From Acholoe squamosa (Eukaryota > Annelida > Polychaeta > Phyllodocida > Polynoidae), in NCBI GenBank assembly GCA_949317995.1, contig OX439050.1, positions 18,120,061-18,184,060 of the forward strand: a stretch of 64,000 nt of DNA. The letters are read 5' to 3'. The notes beneath the pieces are model-generated. The model worked only from the letters and a program-made list of their open reading frames with translations. It was not told where the DNA came from and searched no databases. Position numbers and translations under genes: made by a program. This document shows positions 11,484-23,240 of this stretch, in pieces. Position 1 is the first letter of the stretch. Every line of letters begins with the position of its first letter.

Positions 11484-11995
11484 TTAGACAGAACAGGAAG
11501 ATACTGTGCACATGTTGCACATGCACAGTATGTCCCCCTAGTGAGGAATGTGATTGTTGGCACACTGGTTCTAGTTCTCAAATAATCCACAGGGAGGAGC
11601 TCGGTTGAAGCTTCAACTTACAGGTTTTTAGCAGAAAGCTTATCATCTCTGAATTATCTGCCTGGTCAAGTTCAATAAATGTATTTTCTTCTGTCCAATC
11701 GTTGATGAAATAGCAGTAGGTAATTTCCCACAGGAAGAATAAGAGGTTTCTCTATACACTGCCAAGTTAAATAGATCCTCCCCATTTTAATAAGTATTGT
11801 CATACAAGGAATATGTATATGATCAAGTTGTCATATGAAAAATATTATATGACTAGTGGCTATAATGAGTAGGAATATCAAGCTCTTATATGGATTCCAG
11901 TTATCACTGGTTTATTCAAGGTTTAGGCAGTAATTATGTATTAGTAATACAAATGTCAGTACACAGGTAGTTCACACACAGTTATTATAAGTGTT

Positions 11996-12057
<62 letters not shown>

Positions 12058-12199
12058 AGACACTGTCCAATATAGGTTCTAGGTGGGTTCCCACTACCTA
12101 GCTCCTGGCCTGCTGATAGAGGGATAATATAAAATATAGGTAACTTCACCCTCTTGTAGATGGATGGTAAAATATCGCCTCTGGGGGCTGTTTTCCCTA
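11484..12199. other. Intergenic, A+T-rich, with a (TA)n tract
   Basis: No gene is recognised. A (TA)n tract of about 55 bases covers 11999-12054. Confidence 0.6.
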
Positions 12200-12305
12200 T
12201 GATGCGGACGTCCGTATATCACATACGGACGTCTGTGTCTGATATATTTCAATTAAGTGTATTTCCTCATATATTCAGACTTTTGTGCTCAACATGTGGA
12301 GGTCC

Positions 12306-12373
<68 letters not shown>

Positions 12374-12545
12374 ACAAAACCCTGTATTTCCCTTCTTACG
12401 GACTTTGAGAAATCCTCTGAAACGCTGTATGTAGAGTGTCAAATACATGATGGTGGGGTACCCCCTCATATGTTCTTTTAAGTCATACGGACCACAGTAT
12501 GTCACATGCGGACCCTCGAGAACGTCCATGTGTGTCCGTAAGTTC
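12200..12545. repeat. Cluster of ACGGAC motifs upstream of the Harbinger transposase
   Basis: The word ACGGAC or its inverse GTCCGT, or a one-base variant, occurs about eight times. A longer word, TATRTCACATRCGGAC, appears at about 12216 and 12499. GCGGACGTCCG at 12204 is nearly palindromic. A (TA)n tract (12307-12371) interrupts the cluster. Such subterminal repeats often bind a transposase, and a Harbinger transposase gene begins about 100 bp later. The binding role is inference. Confidence 0.55.
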
Positions 12546-12646
12546 CTTCTAAGCCCTTTTTGGGGTTATAACCTATGACCTTGACCCGGAAGTCACCAAA
12601 AGTTTTTGGCCGCTGATTTCGAACCTGCTCCAACTTGCTCAAGAAC

Positions 12647-14432
12647 ATGGCGATTGGATGGATACAGAGAGCCAAAAGGGAATACATCTAGAGGGTCGAC
12701 CCCTTATCTTTCTTCACAGACCGAAAGTTTGTACAGCGTTACAGACTGACCAAGCCAGTGGTATGGATCCTAATTATAGAAAAATGGGTTTCCACGAAGA
12801 AAGCGAAAGCGTTGAGGGGGAAACATGCTGTCCCTTACAGGATAGGAGTAAGTTTATTAGTCTTAAGCATATCCCCCCCCTTCTTTCTCTCCTTTTACCC
12901 TCAGCTTTCTCTTTGTCTAACAATATTGGATGTGTACTTTGCTTGAAAACTTGGGCCACATAGAATCAAAGTAAAAACACAGGAATAATTTAAATATGAA
13001 TGGAGGCCTGTTTCATGTTATTTAGTTATTTAGTCAGTGGCCTACACCCATTTTTCTCTTTCAATTTGCAGTTCTGCGTTGCCTTAAGGTACTTCTTCAT
13101 TGGGGGAACTTACCAGACCATAGGGGACTGCCATGGCATAAGCAAAAGGATGGTGGGATGCTCAGTCAAGGATGTGGCTAAGTACTTCCGGAGTCACATC
13201 ACTGATTACGTGGTCTGGCCAGACAGCTTCGACAACAAGAACACCAAGAAGACGAAGAAGCCACGTTGGTTTGGTATGGTAGACAGGACCCATGTCCCTA
13301 TTTTGTGTCCGAAAGGTGTGGTGAATGACGAAAATCAGTTCTACTGCTACAAAGGCTATTACAGTATCAATGCTATGGTGAGTATCTTTCAACTCTTGTT
13401 TCGCGTTGTGTTCTGACTTGTTTTTCCACTTCCATTTCCTTAGAGGAACTTATGGGTAGATACTCTTCACAACAATGAGGGACGTGATTAAAACTTTCAG
13501 CTAAAATAATTGACCTATAAGTAATTGACCTTATGAAATCAAGACAGAGAAATCTTTTGATAATTCACCATGGTTAAATTTTAGTTGCAGATCATCACAG
13601 ACTATGATGGGTTTATCTTCCATGTTAACGCGGCAAACCCTGGAAGTTGTAATGATATCTATGTCATGAATGGCTCTCAGGTCAAGTTCCTCAGGGAGAA
13701 AGGTGACTTCAGGGGATATTACCTCCTAGGAGACTCTGGGTAAGTTTTGTGGGTACCAAACTGTTTCAGTGACTTTTTTAGTTAACAAGTGTTTCATCCA
13801 TATATACCTGTTTATTTATATCCTATTTAAACCAATGTCAGCCTTGACTTAAATAATAATTTTTTTTTTATTTTTCAGGTATGTTCTAACTGATTATGTG
13901 TTGACTCCCATTAAATATGAGAAGACTCAATCCGACGTCGATTACAACAAGTGGCACAGGAAGACAAGGTCTTCTGTGGAGAGGACAATAGGGATATTAA
14001 AGCAGAGGTGGAGGTAAGTCGTTCAACCTCAGATTATTATATTTCTTTTGTTTATCACACCATATATAATTATAATGAAAGAAAATATATTAATTAAAGT
14101 ACATTTCATGATTTTATTATTGGATATTAAACAATTGTCATGGAATCTTGACTGACATTCTTTTTTATTCTTGCAGGTGTCTTGACAGCAGTGGGGGTTA
14201 CCTCTACCATGACCCTCCTACAGCAGGAGCCATAATAGAGACTTGTGTGGCTCTGCATAATTGTGCTAAAGCGGCTAAGGTCCATCTTCTAGCCGATTAC
14301 CTGGCAAGGGACAGCATCCAAAGGATCAGAAACCCTGTTCCCCAACCTAAACAGAGGACAATGACAGCGCATGTGGCCTTCCACAATCTGCGGTCAGAGT
14401 TTGTCTACAATACTTCACCCAAGAAGATATAG
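12647..14432 (+). pseudogene. PIF/Harbinger (HARBI1-like) DDE transposase, five exons, decayed
   Basis: Exons 12647-12847, 13072-13377, 13591-13739, 13879-14013 and 14177-14432 join in phase (phase 0, 0, 2, 2) to 349 codons including the stop. Helix-rich DPLSFFTDRKFVQRYRL near the start and the catalytic triad are those of Harbinger transposases: D138 in GMVDRTHVPI, D191 in NPGSCNDIYVM, E253 in SSVERTIGILKQRW. The usual Gly after the first Asp is Arg. Codon 15 is TAG, and the terminal TAG is followed in the same frame by 51 open codons beginning ATGACAGAG, so the C-terminus may once have been longer. AATAAA follows near 14684. It would cut and insert TWA-flanked elements. A Myb/SANT partner gene lies at 26127. 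Confidence 0.85.
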
Positions 14433-14990
14433 ATGACAGAGGCGGAAGAGGGTCAACCCACTCCCCAAGAGGGAGAGGTACCACAGGAGGGACTACAGTT
14501 TCCTGACCACAGAGACCTACAAGTGGGACCACAGCTAGCTGTTTTGTTGGACCAGATGAACGCACTGATAGAGGAATACTATGACGCGAACTGTCTGCAT
14601 TGAAAGTTAAAATGGACCTAGACAGCTTTCTTGTATATAAATGTATATAGTCATTTTGGTGCTCTAAATTATTGTGTAAATAAAGGACTATGCTGGAAAT
14701 GCAGTATTAAAACATGACGTTTAATTGTGAACAGCAATCATATCAAACTCAACTTCCCCTCTGTCGAACAATATGTATGCAATGGGTGAATAATAATCTT
14801 GTTTACACCTTAAATTATTTTTGCCTTGTGTAGCTGTATGTCAGGAAACCTTGTAGTGTAAGGTAAAGAATATAGTAGGGCTGTATAGATTGTCATAAAA
14901 TAAAGCTTGTATTTTCTGGTGTATATCTGTAACATTGTGAATGTCATAGTTTATAACTAAATGGGTTAGAATCAAAGTACAGTAAAGGTA
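14433..14990. other. 3' region of the Harbinger gene, otherwise empty
   Basis: It holds the in-frame extension after the transposase stop, a likely poly(A) signal near 14684 and A+T-rich sequence with no further gene. Confidence 0.5.
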
Positions 14991-15690
14991 TGTTGATAGT
15001 TGTATGTTTCAATGACCTAGTATCATGTGGTAAGCCTACATCAGCATTCCTGGAACATATCCACTGGCTGAAGTCATACCTTGCTGATGCCATACTTGTC
15101 TCATGTGTACCACTCAGTCTGCTTACTTCATCCTTTTAGCTGATATCATCAGTCACCTGTTTGTCTCCCTATCTGACATCAGTCCTTCATCATACTTCTG
15201 GATGATGTGAGACTCTGATCTCAGCCTTTAGATATATTCAGCATATAAAAGCAGGTCCCTATCTTCCCTCCTCAATCACTACATCTGCTCTGTGCTGTTC
15301 ACATCAACCCTATGGACTACCTTGCTGATATACTGGACTTTGTACCTAAGGACTAAGAGGAGGCAATATTCTTTGTACAGGTTATTATACCAGATTACCC
15401 TGACGGTTATTATACCAGATTACCCTGAAGGTTATTATACCAGATTACCCTGAAGGTTATACCCATGCTAAGGTTGGACTACTGAATGTTATTGCACACA
15501 GTTATGTTCAATGGACTCTATGCTGAAATGTTATATTACCTGAGGACATTTGTGTGTTACTATGTGCTACTGTGACAACCATAGGAAATAAGTGTCTACC
15601 AAAGGGGATAAGGCCTCCTGTGGCTACTTCAGCAATAAACCTGTCAACAAGTCAACTTGTAACAAAGACTTTGTCTGCAATCATTGGCCA
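14990..15690 (+). repeat. Promoter-like stretch, possibly a solo LTR
   Basis: ATATAAAAGCAGG lies near 15243 and an AATAAA near 15634, followed by a short run ending CACTACA. This layout fits an LTR (promoter, then poly(A) signal), but no target duplication or internal region is seen, so it could be an unrelated promoter. Three 25-bp tandem units (GTTATTATACCAGATTACCC then TGAMG) fill 15381-15455. Confidence 0.3.
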
Positions 15691-15699
15691 AGGCCACTA

Positions 15700-16045
15700 C
15701 AAACCTTATGCCTAAATGTATCTCAAAACATCTTTTCTATTCTTTTTTTTTCATGAAATGAAGATCTACTCCCATGATTATAACATATGCAGTGTCATGT
15801 TTGCAGTTTTATGTTGAAAGTTAAAAAATGACACTGATATCCTGAATAATGCAACAATAAAAAGTGTCTGATAAACTTTACCTAAGTTTTAAGACAAGAA
15901 CAACACGACTTGATCTCTGTTTTTCCTAACATTGACATGAGAGCACTGAGGTCTCATAAAACTCGAGATAACAGCCTTTCTTTTAAGTGCATTCAAATCT
16001 TAATTACCAAATCTAACTGTCAGTCTCTTCACATGGGCCTTTGCT
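15700..16045. other. Spacer between the LTR-like stretch and the next pseudogene
   Basis: A+T-rich sequence with no recognisable coding or repeat content. Confidence 0.4.
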
Positions 16046-19000
16046 GTGATTGGTCTCAAAGTAATTCCAAGTCGCGTCAAGTTGAAAGAGCTCATGGTGG
16101 CGGCATACCAGACTGTAGATCGATATGTTACGGTACTGGGATGATAATGAATCTGTTCAATAGTGCACGATCTTGATGTGCGGGTGGTTGTCAGTGATGA
16201 ACTTGCAGACTCGATTCATGATGTGGGCGATGGTTCCAGCATCATGCTTCCGGTCATCGGACACTTTGAGGCACTTTGATACAGTTATGCCGTCCTGCTT
16301 CAAGTGAATGACGACTGGATAGACAGTGATTCCGTCTTTGTTGAAAAAGACTAACTGGATCTCTCCTCCCTCTCCAAAGCCTACCAGCCAGTTCTGTGCA
16401 AAGTCCATCTGTATCGTACAGTCATCTTGCCTGAGCTCCTGGCGTTATTGTCGTACTTTAGAGTGCTGGTGTTTAGCATGGTTTGAGTTCTTTTTCGTAG
16501 AGTCGTAGTCCTTGATCAATTCAGCGATGAAGTCAGACTTGTCCAGAGAACAGTCTACAGGCAGCAGTCTGTTGACCAAGACGGTCTCGTTGAGCTTCTT
16601 CGCGCCGATTAACACAGGGGTGAGCTACCATCGCTTGAAGGTAATCTCATCCGGCAAGTTGGTGTAGGAGTAGTTGTTGTTCATCCTACCGGTCTCGTCT
16701 CTCAACCCCTTCTCAAGTCCTGCCTCGGTGAAGTCTTTAAACAGGGAATCAGGATTCACTGGCACAAATGGTGCAAAAGCATGGATGGCTGTGAGCTTCA
16801 GCGCATAGTTCTAATGTATCTTACAGAGACAACACTCTACCTTGTGCTGCCGCAGTGGGACAATCCACTTACACTTCCTTAGACTGCGAGCAAAGTGGTT
16901 GTATTGGGACTGGTACTTCGCTGGAGCACGGTCTCTGTACGTAGCATGGATCTCCTTCACATCCATCAGTAACACACGCTTCTGCAGCACTTTCTTGACA
17001 CCGTCGGGTTGATCCTTAGCAAAGAGTCACCTTCTCCTTCTTCACTGGACACAACCAAGTGAACTCTCCGTCCTCTACAAATGCAATCACAAACTCTCTA
17101 AGTTCTTCCTTCTTTATCCCATGTGCCGTTACATCTTTGTTAATTAAAATGTGCTTGGCTGCCTTCCCAGTGAGACCAAACTTCTTGGCCATAGCAGCCA
17201 TTAGTTTCTTCTCGGTGAGAACTTGTGGGTCTGCTAGCCTGTGTAGGATCTTCTTCCTCTTGGTACGGCTCAAGGTCTCATTGACATGCTGGGAAATGAC
17301 ATCCATAGCCTGAATGACGTCCATCACTCACTGTTTTCTTGTGGGCTTCAGCGAGTTCAAGCTGTCTCTCCTTGCGCTCGAGGTCTGCTGGAAGAGAAGC
17401 AATCTCAGCATCAACTTCCTGCTTCTCATGCTTGATGGATTCGTAGACTTCAACTTGACCAGCGATCTTCTTCTCATAAAATGTGCGCATCTTACAGATA
17501 CGTCGCTCGTGGATGTGAGAGCACTCAGGGTGAGGGAATTGTTCTAGACGTTCCTTCACTCGCTTGCCTGGTGCGCGCCGTAGTTCCAACTCCTCCCTGG
17601 GTTCACCAGATGGCGGAGTCACACGATCACAAGGGCCATCTCCTGCGCCATCAGGACTGTCTAAGGTATGTGCACTGAAATGAACAAATCGCCATTTGGG
17701 AACTAAACATTTCATGAAAGTACTTTTTAGGATCACAGAAATGATGAGTCATAGATTTCAAAGATCTATATTAATATTGAATTTAGTTGCATTCATAAAC
17801 ATATAATTACCCAGCAGCCTAAGTTTAAAGTACAGAAATATAATACATGAAAAAAAACAAAGACATTTTGACCTACTATGCTGGTGGTGAGGATAGGCGG
17901 GCACACTGCCGTGGACCTGGTGCTACTGGTGTAGTCCGGCATCTCGGGGAACGATTCTGGGGTAGAAGTTCAACACCCTGTAGAACCTTCAACTTTTTAA
18001 CAGCCGGTCTCCACAGTACCTTCTCACAGGTGGGAAGGTCTCTATCAAATTATCAAAATATATATTATGTTCTTTATATGTCAGCAATAAAAAACACAAA
18101 CACGCAGTATAAATTAACAAGAAAGGGATTAAACCTTTATTTCTCAGTAATCAAACTGGACAAACATAAATTTATGTGTCTCAGTGATACTCGCAAATAT
18201 ATACACTCTACCTGGAACCAGCTTTACACTTCAGGCACTATTTAACTACATAAACTACTTAAAGATTTAAAAGGTTACATATCTTATATCTAACTCTCTT
18301 CTGTAGAGGTAATCAAAATTACGGAGCTTCCGCTGGGACTCCCGATGTAAGTGCCACATAATGGATGGGGGATGGAAGGGCTGGCGTCTCCTCAGCAACT
18401 GCAAAATTGCCAACAACAACAAATTACAAGTGAATGTTAGGTTTAATAAAATTGTGGGCATTTGCGGGTGTTACTTTGTTGAGAGAAGTCGACATCCTGC
18501 ATCTTTTGGGGAAACGCAAACGCCTGTAATATTATTATGTGAAATTTCAACACAAGAACTGTCTAGAATTAGATTAATAAAATTGCCAAATTTAATTTAA
18601 TGGGACTTAAAAACACTTACCCTCCTACGTCGTGTTCCTCACACCAGCCGAGTCTTCCCTGCAAGTTCCTGGTTGTGCAGCAGCCAAACCTCACGGCTTC
18701 TGGATGGCCACTGGTGTTGTGGAGCGCTTTCCAGGGCGGCCCTCCCTCGATGGTGGGGTCAGGCACAGGGGGCGGGGAACACTCTGCTCACCTCCTTGGG
18801 AACTGCAAAGAAGAAGGTGAGTCTCTTTAAAAAGATGTAAGTTTACATTGATGGGCATTCTGTCAAAACATTCATGATCAGTAAACAAAGGAGTCTGTCA
18901 AATGTTTTGGTTGGTGCTTCAAGGGGGAAAAAAATTCTTACCTCTCCGCCAACGGAGCTGACTGCTCAGCTGGGTCCATCGTCGTTGTCATCGTCGCGTC

Positions 19001-19760
19001 CTCCTCCAGGTGGTCCATCGGTGCAGGATCCCCCGGATGGTCCATCACCGTAGTCCTCGTCGCGGCCTGCGGGTTTTCCTGTATTGCAGCATCCATTGTC
19101 TCCAGCCCTGTGCCGGCCTGCTCCCTGAAAGGTTGGAATTGAACTTGTAGATCAAAGTCTCATGAATAGTAATTAGTTTTAGTTAAATTAATGTTTTTAC
19201 ATGTCACAGCGAGATTATAACATAAAGATTTGAGATCTGTTGTGGTAGATTACATTAAGATCTTACATTTAAAAAACAACAAAACTTACTTCTCCTTTGT
19301 TGGCCGATGCTGTCGCTTCTGTTCCTTGCGGTCACTGGCATTGTGGGGTGACTTGGTCTTGGTCCTCATGGTTGACCCTGACGCGTCGACCACCCGACTG
19401 ACTGCAGCCGATACCCTGGACCGACGTTCAAGAGTCACCTATTAGAAATGACCATGAAATATTTATGATTCAAAGTTCAAGAATGCATGTCACATTTTTT
19501 TCCACAGGAGTACACTTTCAAATATAAATGTGAAAATTATTTTTTTTAAACACATTACATGTAGATGCAGGAATTATAAATGATTTATAAATAATGAACT
19601 GAAATAATTTCTTACCGTAAGGCTTCTCCTCGTCCGCTGGGTCTGTGTGGCTGGGTCCGTCAGTGCGACAGGTGGCAGTACGGTTGGTGGAACAGGATTG
19701 CGAACAGCAGGTAGAGCATCGATCAGAACAGCAGGTAAAGCAGGTAGAGCATCAATCGGA

Positions 19761-22700
19761 TTTGGTTTGGTTTGGTTTGGTTGATTTAACCTCCGCTAAT
19801 AGTAGTTAAAATTTAGCAGAGAGACTATGTTTCATTTCTTTTCTGTTTTCCCCTATTTACTTATAGGGCATTGCCTGATAGGATCAGGCTTCCTTGTTTT
19901 TCATATTTTGTCAAAGAGCTTGGCTTCCCGCAGGAAATCAAGAATCTCCTTGTTTCCAGTGCTGTGGAAAACACTGTTCATTGTCGTTGGATTTTTCAGG
20001 AATTTCTTCCTGCTTCTCTTGGTTGCCTGACAATGTAGCATGAGATGTTCCACACTCAGCTGAGTGTTGCATGCCTGACATACAGGTGCCACTTCACCTT
20101 TCAGAAGGTGACTGTGTGTCAGTTTGGTGTGACCAGTCCTAAGACGGGTCAGTTTCACCTGTTCTGGTCTTGTCAGGTTGTCCTCTATGTATCTTTTGCC
20201 GACCGTTGGTCGGATGGTTCGCAGCTTGTTGGCATTTGCAGCGTTCCATCTGCGCTGCCACTTATCCTGAACATGGACTTTAGCCATGGGTAGGAAATCT
20301 GTGTATGGCATCTGGTCAGCCCCTACGGGCCTCCTCAGAGCATTTTTGGCAGCAGTGTCTGCAGCCTCATTTCCTTCGATTCCTATGTGGCTAGGTACCC
20401 AACACATAACCACATCTTTGCTTTTTGTTTTGTTCTCTGTGTATGCTTCCCGGATGGCTCGGATTGTAGCGTTTTTTGGATATAGGTCACGTGTGGCTTC
20501 CAGACATGGGTGCGAGTCTGAGAAGATGACAAAGTTCTTCATCGTTGAGACCTTGGTCCAATTTAAAGCTTGTAACAGAGCATTTCCTTCAGCGGTGAAG
20601 ATACTACTTTGTTTGTGAAGCGCTTTCTTCAGGTTCCCAAAGCGGGTGTGGACGGCAAATCCGACTCTATTACCATCTTTGGAACCATCAGTGAAGATCG
20701 CTTCGTGGTCACTGTACTTGTTCCTGAGTGCTCTGTATTCTTTCTCAAATACATGATCAGGAGTTTCGGCTTTCTTGTTCTTATCAAGGTCGAGGGTCAC
20801 CTTTGGTGTCTCCTGCTCCCATGGAGGGGTCTTTGCGGGTTCATCTGTCACAATCCGTTTCATAGGAATCCCAGCCTCCCGGAACAGTGCTCTTGTTCTC
20901 ACTGCCATCGGTTTGACGACATTTGGTTTTTCTCTGTAGATGTTTTTGTTGTTGAAGATCAACTTGTGAGCTGGATTGGTCGGGTTAGCCCGCACACGTA
21001 TAGCATACTGTAGTGTGAGCTTCTCCCTGCGCAGGTCCAGTGGTGGGATCCCTGCTTCCACATGGAGGCTGGATGCAGGTGTTGTCCGAAATGCCCCAAG
21101 ACATAGACGGAGTCCCTGATTCTGAATGGGTTTTAGTCCGTCCAGGTAGGACTTTGGGGCAGAGGCATAGACCATTGACCCATAGTCCAGACGTGACTGA
21201 ATATACATCTTGTACAAGGTTAGAAGTGTTTCTTTGTCACATCCCCAGTCTGGATGACTGAGGACCTTTAACAGGTTCATTGCCTTTTGGCATTTTCTTC
21301 GGAGGTATTCGACATGGGGCCTGAAAGACAGGATCCGGTCAAATACCAGTCCGAGGAACTTTATTTCCTTCTCGACTGTTAGTCGTTTCTCATGGAGGGT
21401 GAGGTGAGGTTCTTCCTTGCATCCCTGTCTGCGACAGAAATGCACAGCACAGGTCTTGCTCTCCGAGAACTTGAACCCGTTCATTTGACTCCATTTCTCC
21501 AGCTTAGTCAGTGTCTGCTGGAGGCGGCGTTCTATTGTGGGCATGTGTCTTCCTTTGTAGCAGATGACGAAATCATCTACATACAGGCAGCACTGCACAT
21601 CATCTTGAAGTTGTTTCGTTATGCTGTTGATCTTAATGCAGAACAGGGTCACAGAGAGGATGCAGCCTTGGGGAACACCCATTTCCTGATCCACTTTCTC
21701 TGACAGAACCGACCCCAGTCGTACATTGAAAGTCCTGTCCGACAGGAAGTTCTGAATGAACCCTGTTAGTCTGCCCTTTAATCCAATCTCATGGATGTCT
21801 TGCATTATTCCATGCCTCCATGTGGTATCATAGGCCTTCTCCAGATCGAAGAAGATCCCAACCACATGTTCTTTGTTAGCGAACCCATCTCGGATCCAGC
21901 TCTCCAGGCTCACTAGGTGGTCTGTCGTGCTGTGTCCTCGACGGAATCCTGATTGGTGGATTGTAAGCTTCCCCTTGGATTCGAGGAAGTAGACAAGTCT
22001 GTTGTTCACCAACCTTTCCATGGTCTTTGCCAGACAACTGGTCATGGCTATGGGCCGATAGCTTGAGGCCAGAGTTGGGTTTTTCCCTGGTTTGGGAATT
22101 GGAACCACTGTGGCCTCTGACCAAGAAGGTGGGAATTTTTCTGTTTTCCAGATGTCATTGTACACGTCTAGAAGAAGCTCCAGGGTTTCCTCAGGTAGAT
22201 GTTTTAGCATCTGGTAGTGGATGTCATCTGGTCCAGGACAAGAATCTTTAGCCTGGCCAAGGGCATATTTCAACTCCTCCATGGTGAAAGGCTTGTTGTA
22301 GCTTTCCTTGTTGTTGGAGGTAAAGTTGAGTTTCTTCCTTTCTCTTCTGGTTTTGTGCTCAAGGAACTTCTCTGAGCAATTGTTGCTCGAAGACACCTGA
22401 CTGAAATGTTCTGCCAGGGTGTCTTAGATCTCTTTGCTAGACTCAGCTTTCTGTGCTCCTTTTTGCAGGTGGTGCACAGTTGGAGGAGGGTTTCCATTGA
22501 GCTTTCTTACTTCTTGGAACACCTTACGCAGGGGAGTGGATTTCGATAGTGAACCCACATACCTACGGAAGGATTGCCGTTTCTCTTTCTTGAATGTTTG
22601 TTTGGTGTTGGCCCTTGCATTCAAGTACTTGTACAAGTTTTCAGTTGTGATGGTCTTGCTGAACTTGCGATATGTCTTTCTTCGTTCTCTCCTTGCCTCA

Positions 22701-23065
22701 TAGCATTGCTCATTGAACCAAGGGCATTTTTGTCTCTTTTTTGTGATGGAAGACTTACCAATGCACATGACACTCACTTCCCTGAGGGTGTTTGCGAAGT
22801 ACTCGGCAGGATGATCCTCCTTTTCCTTGATGAGTGGCCATGATCGAAAAGATTGCTTGCATTTCTCTTGGTAGTCCTCCCAGTCCGCTCTCGAGATGTT
22901 CCATCTCGGAGGGAGGTCAATGTCAGAGTTCTTCTTCATAGTCTGCATGATGATGGGAAAGTGATCACTCCCACAGAGGTCATGATGCACCCTCCAGTCA
23001 AAGTCAGCAAAGATAGAAGCGTCACTCATAGTTAGATCGATGGAGGAGAAGGTTCCTGAAGCTGG
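19761..23065 (-). mobile_element. I-group LINE with RNase H, copy A (5'-truncated)
   Basis: The element starts within the endonuclease (GSDHFPI visible) and runs to a 3' tail of CCAAA repeats. The reverse transcriptase shows AYDTTWRHGI (motif A), GVPQGCILSVTLFC (B) and CCLYVDDFVI (C; YVDD where LINEs usually have YADD). A C-terminal RNase H follows (FTDGSKDGNRVGF, FTAEGNALL, FSDSHPC, VPSHIGIEGNEAAD), then CQACNTQLSVEHLMLHC. RNase H plus this layout fits the I group, perhaps Nimb-like. One TAA at 22424-22426, where copy B has TCA, splits an otherwise continuous frame of about 1,040 codons. It sits inside the repeat region of the minus-strand pseudogene. Confidence 0.9.
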
Positions 23066-23240
23066 AACGGAACAGCAGGTAGAGCATCGATCGGAACAGC
23101 AGGTACAGCATCGATCAGAACAGCAGGTAAAGCAGGTACAGCATCGATCGGAACAGCAGGTACAGCATCGATCGGAACAGCAGGTAGAGCATCGATCGGA
23201 ACAGCAGGTACAGCATCGAGCGGAACAGCAGGTACATCAT
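23066..23240 (-). repeat. 24-bp coding tandem repeats (VPAVPIDA units)
   Basis: About seven copies of a 24-bp unit (GAACAGCAGGTASAGCATCG then ATCG on the + strand) encode AVPIDALP-type octapeptides in the minus-strand pseudogene. Further units lie across the LINE at 19695-19760, so the LINE landed within this array. Confidence 0.85.

Noticed and set aside
12160-12529. Reading frames encoding long Tyr-Ile runs
   Set aside because: They are translations of the (TA)n tract and have no other coding character.
16046-17020. Use of TAG as a sense codon in this window
   Set aside because: Several decayed genes have in-frame TAG, but TAA and TGA interruptions occur too, and the intact host genes need no recoding.
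17040-17330. Plus-strand frames opposite the unnamed pseudogene
   Set aside because: The minus strand carries the conserved motifs; the plus frames are shadows.
20286-21013. Plus-strand open frames over the LINE copies
   Set aside because: They lie opposite the reverse transcriptase and RNase H frames and resemble nothing.
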